A stretch of DNA of 64,000 nucleotides from Podarcis raffonei (lineage: Eukaryota; Chordata; Lepidosauria; Squamata; Lacertidae), in assembly GCF_027172205.1 (NCBI RefSeq), contig NC_070617.1, positions 937,501-1,001,500 on the forward strand, in the 5' to 3' direction. The position numbers and the translations under genes were made by a program. Positions 12,237 through 22,071 of the stretch are shown in pieces (position 1 is the first letter of the stretch; each line of letters opens with the position of its first letter). The notes under the pieces are model-generated. The model saw only the letters and a list, made by a program, of their open reading frames with translations, searched no databases and was not told the origin of the DNA.

Positions 12237-12699
12237 TCATGGCTCTTAATAAGCTAAGATTTAGGGTGTTGTTTTATTATTATTATTATTATTATTGCTG
12301 CTGCTTTCATCTTGCTGTTGTTCTGAACAGTCCTATGATGCTGATGATTTCTCCTTTGCTAATCTCTATTATGGCCGTGTCATTGTTTAATATTGTTGCT
12401 ATTACTGCCCTCCTGAATTTCTCCTGTGTCAGGCTGAGAATGCAGCAATTCTGCTGCTCCTAAGGGGGAAAGTCCCGGCACTGACCACCATAAGAGCAGA
12501 ATCCCCTTGCGCCTGCCTCTCCCTTCGAGGCTCCAGACTGGGGGGTGGCGGGAGTTTTGTCCAGGTTTTGTGCTTTGGCTCAGCACTGATCCCGTTCTGG
12601 TAGTCAAAATGTGCTTCTATGTTGGCTTCGCCTTGTAGCTGAATTATGTCTGGTTGCCGCTGTCTTTAAGGACGCAGTTGCCTGTGTAAATATAAATTA

Positions 12700-13090
12700 T
12701 ATTTATGCAAAAAAATGAAGAGCCCTGCTGGATCAGGCCAAAGGGGGCCCGCCTAGCACCCAACTACGCCCCTCTCCCGCAGGAGGCTGTGATGCCCACC
12801 AATTGGGTGGCTTCGAAAGGGATTCGGACAAATTCATGGAGGAGGAGAGGGCTACCAAGGGCTAGTAGCCTCCATCGTGAAGAGGCAGCCATGCTTCTGA
12901 ATCCCAGTTTCTGCAAACCACAGGAGGGAAGAGTGCTGCTCTTGTGTTCGAATCCTGCTTGCTGGTTTCCCATAATGGCCCCCCCAGGGCTGCGATACGT
13001 TTTGCCCCCTGAGGCGAACCACAAAATGGTGCCTCACCTGCCCCCATCAGGAAAGGGGAGGGGTGAGTGAATATCTGTTTGGGATAGCTC
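12700..13090. other. Old LINE-like remnants, no gene seen
   Basis: Includes a CCCTGCTGGATCAGGCC-like motif typical of dispersed squamate CR1/L3-type remnants. No supported exon in 12,240-13,090. Confidence 0.4.
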
Positions 13091-13099
13091 AGAGTCAAA

Positions 13100-13610
13100 T
13101 GCTAAAGAGGGCTGCCTTCAGATGTCTTCAAAAAGTCTGGTAGTTGTTTTTCTCTTTGACATCTGGTGGGAGGGAGTTCCACAGGGCGGTTGCCACCACC
13201 AAGAATGCCCTCTGCCTGGTTCCCTGTAACTTGGCTTCTCACAGGGAGGGAACCGCCAGAAGGCCCTCGGAGCTGGACCTCAATGTCTGGGCTGAATGAT
13301 GGGGTGGAGACGCTCCTTCAGGGATACTGGACCGAGGCCGTTTAGGGCTTTCAAGGTCAGCACCAACACTTTGAATTGTTCTCGGAAACGTACTGGGAGC
13401 CAATGTAGATCTCTCAGGACTGGCGTTACATGGTCACGGTGGCCACTCCCAGTCACCAGTCTAGCTGCCACATTCTGGATTAGTTGTAGTTTCCGGGTCA
13501 CCTTCAAAGGTACCCCCACATAGAGCGCATTGCAGTAGTCCAAGCGGGAGATACCGGTAACTAGAGCATGCACGACTCTGGCGAGACAGTTCAAGGAGTG
13601 TGCCGGAGCT
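13100..13610 (-). mobile_element. L2-like LINE fragment, antisense
   Basis: On the minus strand it encodes the C-terminal reverse-transcriptase-protein region shared by copies in this window, with motifs [36 protein letters not shown] and LKERLHP. It lacks the 3' AT tail and is truncated at both ends. Confidence 0.85.
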
Positions 13611-13950
13611 TTTACCACCGTGGCAGCGGGCGATGCGCCCCTTGGAGGCCAGACCTGCTGCCCGTGGATCCTGCCACGCGAGGCGGTCACTTCACCTTGC
13701 CTCATGAGTGGCTCAGCCCTGCCCAGGGCTGAATGACTACAGGAAGCTACTGGGAGCGGTCATTGTGGGGTTTGGGGCAGGGTGTTGTCAGTACGCTGCT
13801 GACACCCTGTTCTGTTTCTCTGTGACATCTGAATCATTCAGGAGAGGCTTTGACTGTTTTAAACAGGTGCTTGGGTGCTCTGGCGCGCTGGACAAGGGCC
13901 AGCAAACTTGACCCTGAATCCTGGTGTTATAGGAATTCTAAGGCTCATAT

Positions 13951-14272
13951 GGGCTTGCCGATCAGAAGGTTGGCAGTTCAAATCCCCGCGACGGGGTGAG
14001 CTCCCGTTGCTTGGTCCCTGCTCCTGCCAACCTAGCAGTTCAAAAGCACGTCAAAGTGCAATTAGATAAATAGGTACCGCTCCGGCAGGAAGGTAAACGG
14101 CATTTCCGTGCGCTGCTCTGGTTCGCCAGAAGCGGCTTAGTCATGCTGGCCACATGACCCGGAAGCTGTACGCCGGCTCCCTCGGCCAATAAAGCGAGAT
14201 GAGCGCCACAATCCCATAGTCGGCCACGACTGGACCTAATGGTCAGGGGTCCCTTTACCTTTATCTTTAAGG
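13951..14272 (+). mobile_element. Sauria-type SINE, 5' truncated
   Basis: Runs from GGGCTTGCCGATCAGAAGGT through CAGTTCAAATCCCCGCG (B-box-like) to the end TCAGGGGTCCCTTTACC. The 5' tRNA-like head (GGGACGCGG...) is missing. Confidence 0.85.
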
Positions 14273-14327
14273 TCTCATATATATAAATCATATGTGCATA
14301 AATTTGCAAGGTGAACACATACATAAG

Positions 14328-14548
14328 TATACCTCAGGTTAAGTACTTAATTTGTTCTGGAGGTCCGTACTTAACTGAAACTGTTCTTAACCTGAAGCAC
14401 CACTTTAGCTAATGGGGCCTCCTGCTGCCTCCGCGCGGCCGGAGCCCGATTTCTGTTCTCATCCTGAAGCAAAATTCTTAACCTGAAGCACTATTTCTGG
14501 GTTAGCGGAGTCTGTAACCTGAAGCGTATGTAACCTGAGGTACCACTG
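14328..14548 (+). mobile_element. Tigger-like short inverted-repeat element
   Basis: Same family as 11,085-11,296, with ATACCTCAGGTTAAGTACTT at the left and TAACCTGAGGTACCACTG at the right. The left terminus is slightly eroded. Confidence 0.8.
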
Positions 14549-14554
14549 TAAAAA

Positions 14555-15060
14555 CGACGTGTCTGAAATAGTACAGGAAAGCAATCCTGAAACCATTTTG
14601 ACCCAAATTGACCTCAAATGTTTCTCTGCAAGGAGGGAGGAAATGGGAAAAACCTCCCCATTGTCTCTTTGCTCACAAATCCTGTCTTGAGGGCGTATCT
14701 GTGTGTGAATAGGGTGACCTGGATTGAGGAACTGAGTATTTACCATCACAAAAGAATGGCCAGGATGCCCTGGTGAAAGCAACCAGTGACCATTATTAGG
14801 TATCCTGGCAGACAGGTTTTCTGCTGTAGGCCACCCCTTCAGTGATGTATGTGTGATGTTTCTGGGGGTGGTATTGATCTACAGGGTGGCAATTTCAAAT
14901 GTCTATATAAGAGCTTGCAGACCATAGTTCTAGGTTCCTCTCCTCCTGCGTGGGGTGAGCGGGGAACCCTGTTGCAACAGTTCAATAAAGATCAGGCTTG
15001 CTAGCTGCTTTGCTTCTCAATATTCTCTGGTTGGCCTCTGTTCTTTTCTCCTAACGATAG
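14555..15060 (+). mobile_element. Solo-LTR-like fossil (endogenous retrovirus kin)
   Basis: Has an LTR-like order: a TATA-like CTATATAAGAGC near 14,903 and a polyadenylation-like CAATAAAG near 14,981, then a U5-like stretch. A related copy lies in the opposite orientation at 20.93-21.36 kb. No internal retroviral genes are seen. Clear divergence between the two copies suggests an old element. Boundaries are approximate. Confidence 0.55.
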
Positions 15061-15620
15061 AAAACCTACATAAGGACCCTATATGGGCTCTTGGATACCC
15101 CATAAGGGATAAAGGAGCAGGTTTTTTTCTTATAACACTGGTAGGATGGAAACTTTGTGGTTGAGAAGTTCCCAGGTCCTGGAGTTAAGGAGTTCAACAG
15201 TTCAGGGTTGCTGTGCCCCTGAAGGGACAGTTGTGTAGTTTAAAGGGGTGCTCCTAGATTCACCTCTGTCCCTGAAGGCTCAGCTGACTTCTGTGGGGAG
15301 GGGGAGCACCCTATTGCCAGTGGGAACCCCCTCCCAGATGAGGCAGGGATGGCCACCAATCTGGAATGGCTTTAAAAGAGGATTAAACAAATGCATGGAG
15401 GTGGAGAAGGCTTTGCCCAAGGGCTGCACGTATTCTCAGCTGCACACAGACAAACACACAGTTCCTGCAGTAGTGGTGTCCAAACTCTTTTCAAAGAGGG
15501 CCAGATTTGATGAAGCGAAGGGCCGTGAGGGCCGACCAAAGGGCTGACCAAAGTTGTTTACCTTTTTTGAAGTTTGTTGAGCTTTCTTATGATTTTACCC
15601 CAAAGTAGTTGAGCTTAAGT

Positions 15621-15981
15621 GGGACGCGGGTGGCGCTGTGGGTAAAAGCCTCAGCGCCTAGGGCTTGCCGATCGAAAGCTCGGCGGTTCAAATCCCCGTG
15701 GCGGGGTGCGCTCCCGTTGCTCGGTCCCAGCGCCTGCCAACCTAGCAGTTCGAAAGCACCCCCGGGTGCAAGTAGATAAATAGGGACCGCTTACTAGCGG
15801 GAAGGTAAACGGCGTTCCGTGTGCGGCTCTGGCTCGCCAGAGCAGCGATGTCACGCTGGCCACGTGACCCGGAAGTGTCTCCGGACAGCACTGGCCCCCG
15901 GCCTCTTGAGTGAGATGGGTGCACAACCCTAGAGTCTGTCAAGACTGCCCCGTACGGGCAGGGGTACCTTTACCTTTACCT
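15621..15981 (+). mobile_element. Sauria-type SINE, complete, divergent subfamily
   Basis: Starts GGGACGCGGGTGGCGCTGTG and ends GGGGTACCTTTACCTTTACC. It differs from the other copies here in the middle (AAAGCACCCCCGGGTGCAAG) and 3' part. The tRNA-like head has a B-box-like GGTTCAAATCC. Flanking copies of TAGTTGAGCTTAA mark the target site. Confidence 0.9.
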
Positions 15982-15997
15982 TAGTTGAGCTTAAAAA

Positions 15998-16353
15998 GGG
16001 ATGCAGGTGGTGCTGTGGGTTAAACCACAGAGCCTAGGACTTGCCGATCAGAAGGTCAGCGGTTTGAATCCCCGTGACGGGGTGAGCTCCTGTTGCTCGG
16101 TCCCTGCTCCTGCCAACCTAGCAGTTCAAAAGCACGTCAAAGTGCAAGTAGATAAACAGGTACCGCTCCGGCGGGAAGGTAAACGGCATTTCCATGCGTT
16201 GCTCTGGTTTGCCAGAAGCGGCTTAGTCCTGCTGGCCACATGACCCAGAAGCTGTACACCGGCTCCCTTGGCCAGTAAAGCGAGATGAGCGCCACAACCC
16301 CAGAGTCGGCCACGACTGGACCTAACGGTCAGGGGTCCCTTTACCTTTACCTT
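15998..16353 (+). mobile_element. Sauria-type SINE, complete
   Basis: Starts GGGATGCAGGTGGTGCTGTG and ends TCAGGGGTCCCTTTACC plus a TTTACC tail. It lies directly after the previous SINE and is followed by a third copy of the target TAGTTGAGCTTAAG. Confidence 0.9.
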
Positions 16354-16899
16354 TAGTTGAGCTTAAGTTGTTGAGGTTTTTTTTTTAGGATTTTACTCCA
16401 GGAAATAAACTGCCACAGGGGCCAGATTCAACCACCCGGCGGGCCGATTGAGAGCAAGTTCTCTTGAGGCCAGCGGGAGTCACTTCCAAGAAAAGCGTGC
16501 CTGGGATGGAGCAATTAGGGTTGGATGGCAATTTGTGCTTGAGGTGGCAACGCCTCACTGTGGCGAAGAGAGGAAACAGCAGGCTGTGATGTCCAGGAAC
16601 CTTTATAATCAAGAGAAACTTTTCCGTCTGCCTTGAAAACACCCAGTGCTATTTTTCTAGAAAAAGAGGTGCCAGAACTCACCATAAACTTCCCCCTTGG
16701 TCTCTTATAATGGCAATGGCGCCCACCTGAGAGGTGATGGAGCTGAGTCCTGGCGAATTCTGGCTGGGGGTGGGAAAACCCTGAAAACACCCTACCTTGA
16801 CTTTTGGATATCATACCCAATAGCATCTATTTTATGGTCCTCATCAAAAAATAGATGTGAGTGAACATATTGTGACAAGTCCTTCTTACTTCAGGAACC

Positions 16900-17530
16900 A
16901 GCTTTTTTGAATATTTTTTATTAACAATTTCAACATAACAATTTATCAAACATACATCACCCTCATTTTCCCCCCTCCCCATTTCCCCCCTCCCACCCAC
17001 CCACTCCAGACTTCCCTCAGCTCCTCTCTCTGGTTTTTCAGCGCATATTATTCTCTGCATCTTATAAAATTGTAAGGGTCCTTAATTTATCTATATTACC
17101 AATAAAAAGTTTGAGAGTGTTTATTCAAACCCTGCCAAGGAGTCCAGTTCATTTCGTTATTCCTTAAAATACTTTGTAAAAGGTTCCCATTCTTCTTTAA
17201 AATCACAGTTGTCCTTATCATGTAGTTTGTGTGTCAATTTCGCCAATTCCGCATAGTCCATCAGTTTTTCTTGCCACAGTCCTTTAGTCGGGATTTCCTC
17301 ATTCTTCCATCCTTGTGCTATTAAGACTCTTCCTGCTGTTGTCACATACATGAAAATGTTTTTTAGTTTCCTTGGCAGGTCTTTCCCCACAAACCCTAAC
17401 AAGAAAGCTTCAGGCTTTTTTTACAAATGTTAATTGGAACATTTTCTTCAACTCATTGTATATCATTTTGTAAAAAGCTTCAGGCTTTTTTTACAAATGT
17501 TAATTGGAACATTTTCTTCAACTCATTGTA
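16900..17530 (-). mobile_element. L1-type LINE 3' region, antisense
   Basis: On the minus strand the sequence encodes the end of an L1 ORF2-like protein (KNIFMYVTTAGRVLIAQGWK, DYAELAKLTHKLHDK) followed by an untranslated tail with a C-rich tract near 16,970. The same element, better preserved, is at 26.9-27.9 kb. It resumes at about 18,245 after an L2-like insertion. Confidence 0.8.
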
Positions 17531-17540
17531 GTCATTTTGG
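17401..17540. repeat. 70-bp tandem duplication inside the L1
   Basis: The block beginning AAGCTTCAGGCTTTTTTTAC and ending CAACTCATTGTA occurs twice, 70 bp apart, with no visible differences. The second copy ends exactly where the L2-like LINE begins. Confidence 0.9.
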
Positions 17541-18244
17541 ACTCACAGCTGTCCATGGAGGCGCAGGTTAACTCTGTGTCCAGGGCAGCTGTCTCCCAGC
17601 GCCACCTGGTACGCAGGCTAAGACCCTACCTGCCCACGAACTGTCTCGCCAGAGTGGTGCATGCTCTAGTTATCTCACGCTTGGACTACTGCAACGCGCT
17701 CTACGTGGGGCTACCTTTGAAGGTGACCCGGAAACTGCAATTAATCCAGAATGCGGCAGCTAGACTGGTGACTGGGAGTGGCCGCCGGGACCACATAACA
17801 CCGGTCCTGAGAGATCTGCATTGGCTCCCAGTACGTTTCCAAGCACGATTCAAAGTGTTGGTGCTGACCTTTAAAGCCCTAAATGGCCTCGGTCCAGTAT
17901 CCCTGAAGGAGCGTCTCCACCCCCATCATCCAGCCCAGACACTGAGGTCCAGCGCCGAGGGCCTTCTGGCGGTTCCCTCATTGCGAGAAGTGAGGCTACA
18001 GGGAACCAGACAGAGGGCCTTCTCGGTAGTGGCGCCCGCCCTGTGGAACGCCCTCCCATCAGATGTCAAAGAGATAAATAATTACCTGACATTCAGAAGA
18101 CATCTTAAGGCAGCCCTGTTCAGGGAAGTTTTTAATATGTAACGCTGTACTGTTTTTAACACTGATTGGGAGCCGCCCAGAGTGGCTGGGGAAACTCAGC
18201 CAGATGGGCGGGGTATAAATAATAAATTATTATTATTATTATTA
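17531..18244 (+). mobile_element. L2-like LINE 3' fragment inserted in L1
   Basis: Encodes, without interruption for about 200 codons, the C-terminal region of a CR1/L2-group (jockey-type) LINE protein: [58 protein letters not shown]. It ends in GCCGCCCAGAGTGGCTGGGG and an ATTATT tail. It is 5' truncated. Confidence 0.9.
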
Positions 18245-18412
18245 TATCATTTCCCAGAATTTTTAAATTTTACTACAGTCCCACCACATATGGCACTGTG
18301 TGGTGGGTTCAAGCCACAGTTTCTGTGGCCCACGATTGACCAGGCGGTGACCTCACAACTGGCCACAGATTCTGGCACTCTCGGTTCCCCGGAGATCCAT
18401 GAGGATTCCAGG

Positions 18413-18930
18413 ATGATTTCCTCAGCTCTCCTCCTCCCTTGCGCAATGAAGTGCTGGTTCTCCTGCAACCACCACTGCCGCAGGTAAAGCGCAGGAGAAG
18501 CATCAGGAATGGTCCTCAAGCCGAGGTGTTGCTGTGGTTCTTTCTCGGGGTTCATTCTGGTTCCCAGCTCAGCTTGCGTGCTTTTGCACGCTTTTGCTTC
18601 AGGTCCAGTATACCCGAAGGAGCGTTTCCACCCCCATCGTTCTACCTGGACACTGAGGTCCAGATCTGAGAGCCTTCTGGCGGTTCCCTCATTGCAAGAA
18701 GTGAGGTTACAGGGAACCAGGCAGAGGGCCTTCTCGGTGGTGGCACCCGCCCTGTGGAACGACCTCCCATCAGATGTCAAAGAGAACAACAACTACCAGA
18801 CTTTTAGAAGACATCTGAAGGCAGCCCTCTTTAGGGAAGCTTTTAATGTTTGATACATTATTGTATTTTAAGATTCTGTTGGAAGCTTCCCAGAGTGGCT
18901 GGGGAAAGCCAGCCAGATGGGCTGGGTATA

Positions 18931-18978
<48 letters not shown>

Positions 18979-19635
18979 TGCACCAATGCAAACCTCTGGC
19001 TTTGGGGGTGGGGGGGATCAGTGTGGCCCTCCACACCTCTTCCTGAGCTACACTCCTCGCCTGCCCTGCTTTGCACCCTGTCTGGGAATGGGTCTGATTC
19101 TGCTTTTTGCTTGCCTGGATCGAAGAGAGGTGTTTGTGTGTGTACAAAGGTAAAAGTGAATGTTGGTTACTCCGCCCACTTCCACCCCTGGCCCACCACC
19201 AGCATGCGGCCCTCAGAAGGGAGTCCAGAAGGGAATGCAGCCCTCAGGCTGGATGAAGCTTCCTGCAATGCATTATCGTGTCTCAAAACTGTAAAGTTGG
19301 AGAAGACCTCCAGCGGTCATCTAGTCCAGCCCTCTGCAGTGCAGGAAGCACAGGAGTCCCAACCATAGCTGTCAACTTTTCCCTTTTCTCGTGAGGAATC
19401 CTATTCGGAATAAGGGAATTTCCCTTAAAAAAAGGGAAACGTTGACAGCTATGGTCCCAACCTCTGCTTAAAATCCTCCGGGGAAGGAGAGTCCACCAGC
19501 CTCCAATCAGTCCATTCTAACACAATTTTAATCCTGTTGGGAGTTTGCTTTTTAACAATTGCATTTCATACGTATTTTGTCTGTTTGCTGTTGTGTAAGG
19601 TGCCTTGAGTCCCTGTCTGGGGAAAAGGCAGGAGA

Positions 19636-19679
<44 letters not shown>

Positions 19680-22032
19680 TTATTATTTGTACCCCGCCCA
19701 TCTGGCTGGGTTTCCCCAGCCACACTGGGCGGCTTCCAACAAAGATGAAAAATACACTAAAATGTCACATATTAAAAGCTTCCCTGGACAGGGCTGCCTT
19801 CAGATGTCTTCTGAATGTCAGGTAGATGTTTATCGCTTTGACATCTGATGGGAGGGCGTTCCACAGGGCGGGCGCCACCACCGAGAAGGCCCTCCGCCTG
19901 GTTCCCTGTAACTTGGCCTCTTGCAGTGAGGGAACTGCCAGAAGGCCCTCGGAGCTGGACCTCAGTGTCCGGGCAGAATGATGGGGGTGGAGACGCTCCT
20001 TCAGGTATCCTGGACTGAATAATAATAATAATAATAATAATAGTAACCCTATCCCCACTTGGGTGCTAACCCTAACCCTGCAGGGGAGGCCCCTGCTTCT
20101 GAGCTTGCCTTGGCAACCCCCCACATGACCCAACTGTGGGTCGGCTAGTTGACTGGGATCCTTTCGGAAGGGCCTGTCTGATCCGCCTCCTTTTCCTCTT
20201 CCAGGTCCCGCTACAAGGAAGACCACAGGTGAGGAGGTGGGCGTCTCTGGGACCCTCGACTCGGGACCCTTTGGCTCTGTTGGGCCAAGGATGGGAGGGG
20301 GAAGGCAAGAGAGACCATGCGGTTGGGGCGACATTTGGGACTGGAGTGGGAACCCTCTGAAAAGCTCCCCGGGATTCAGTGGCTCTCTTGGAGGGGGAGA
20401 AACACACATCAATATAACAAAGAAATAAATGAATGAAATAGAATTACTGTGCGAATATTCGCTGCCATGAAGACTCCTGCTCTTCCTCCCAGGTTGTCAG
20501 AAATCAGGGAGGAGGGAAAGCGAGAGAAAGGGAATCAGGAAGGTGGGCCAAAGGAGGCGGCTGTCGGAGAAGGTGAGGAGCGGGTCTGGGGTGGGTGGGG
20601 GCTCAAAAGCCCCCCAAGGGTTTGCTGTCTGGAGAACTGCCTGCCCTGGATCGGGGCACCTGGGCAAGGCTTCCTGTGGAAGTCAGGCTGGGCGCTGGCA
20701 CAGACCCCAGGAGAGAGGAGCCTGGTGGACGAGGTGGCTGAAGGGGAAAGGCCTTGGCAGACAGGTGAGTGGGATGGAGGCTCACCTGCAAAGACAGGTG
20801 GTGCTTTACTTCAGCAGAGGCCCCTCCTTGGATCTCCGTTGGGGGCGATGGCCCAGGAGAACCTTCTCCCTTACTGCTGTAATAAACAAAAATCTGCCCT
20901 TATTCCCTTACGGGGGACACAAGAGCCCTCATACAGTCCTTTGCAGGATCTCCTTCAGTCAGAGAAAATAATAGAGGCCAAGCAGAGAATCTTGAGAAGC
21001 AAAGCAGCTCGTAAGCCTGATCTTTATTGATCTGTTGCAACAGGGGGCTCCCCTCACACGCAGGAGAGGAGGAGGAACCCAGGTGTGCCCACCCTTATAA
21101 AGATATTTTAAATTGCCTGCCCTGGATCTCAATACCCCTCCGTACATCATACCTACATCACAGAAAGGGCGTCTACAACAGAAATCTGAGTGCTTTGTTT
21201 ATCTCCTGTCTGCCAGCTTATCTGATAATGCCTTATCTGATTGCCTTTCCTGGTAGTCTGCCATTCCTTTGAAATGGTGAATAACCAATTCCTGCCCTCC
21301 CTCCTTGCAGAGAAAACATTTGGTCCGTTTGGGAGTCAAAATGGTTTCAGGGCGGTCTATGTTTGTGCTTGTTTGGTACATTTATGAACATTTATCATAT
21401 ATATAAGACCTTAATTTTTTTATTTCACTGCATACCCCACCAGCACTTCTCCGATGAAAACAGGGATGTCCTCAGAAAAAGCGAGATGTTCCAGGATCAA
21501 ATGAGAAACTGGGGCGGCTTCTGTAAATCCGGGACTGTCCCTAGAAAATAGGGAGACTTGGAGGGTCTGTTGTGTTCTTTTCCAGGCTGTCCTCCTCGAC
21601 GGGCGCCCAGAGCTGAGCCCCAGCCAGACGGGGCAGTTGAGGATGGTAAGCCCAGAGAGAGGGTGGATGGGGAGACAGAGGGGGGTCGGAAGCAGCCGGC
21701 CACCCTTTGCTTCCTGGCCTGCCGGGTTTCTCTTTTAGGTGACGATCCGGAAAGCCCTGCCAAGGCCCCCCAGCCCCTGGGGACGCTCCCCTCCAAGGAA
21801 GCACCCGCAGAAGCCCAGCCACCCTCTTCCCAACCTGCTCCGAGTTTCCCGATTCCCCATCATGAGATTCTGGGCTTCATTCAAGAGCTGGGGGCAGCAC
21901 AGGAGCGTCAGTCTCGCCACCGCCGGGAGCGTAAGTCGGGGAGGGTGGGGCGCTCCCCCTGCGCCCCTCAACAAGATCCCTGTGCCTGCCTCCTCCTCCT
22001 GCTCCAGCTTCCTGAGCATCTCTACTTCCGTA

Positions 22033-22071
<39 letters not shown>

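Larger units (their letters stand above)
15478..16480 (+). mobile_element. hAT-like (MER5-type) remnant split by two SINEs
   Basis: The left part (about 15,478-15,620) starts GTGTCCAAACTCTTTTCAAA and AGAGGGCCAGATTTGATGAA; the right part (about 16,369-16,480) has GGGGCCAGATTCAACCACCC and GGCGGGCCGATTGAG. Such gene-poor 'rogue' ends are typical of non-autonomous hAT elements. Two SINEs sit between the halves. Confidence 0.55.

Noticed and set aside
17504-18142. A host gene encoding a 212-residue protein
   Set aside because: It is the L2-like LINE C-terminal region, repeated at least ten times in the window.
18247-18792. A 181-codon minus-strand frame (LYLRQWWLQENQHFIAQG)
   Set aside because: Its right half is antisense L2-like LINE. 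The left half overlaps the proposed plus-strand first exon, which has phase and donor support. It remains an alternative reading if the plus-strand exon fails.
18850-19368. Frame with a poly-asparagine run
   Set aside because: AAT microsatellite at a LINE tail, translated.
14555-21360. The two opposed LTR-like fossils as ends of one provirus
   Set aside because: They point in opposite directions, are 5.9 kb apart, differ clearly in sequence, and have unrelated LINEs and gene exons between them; two separate solo copies fit better.
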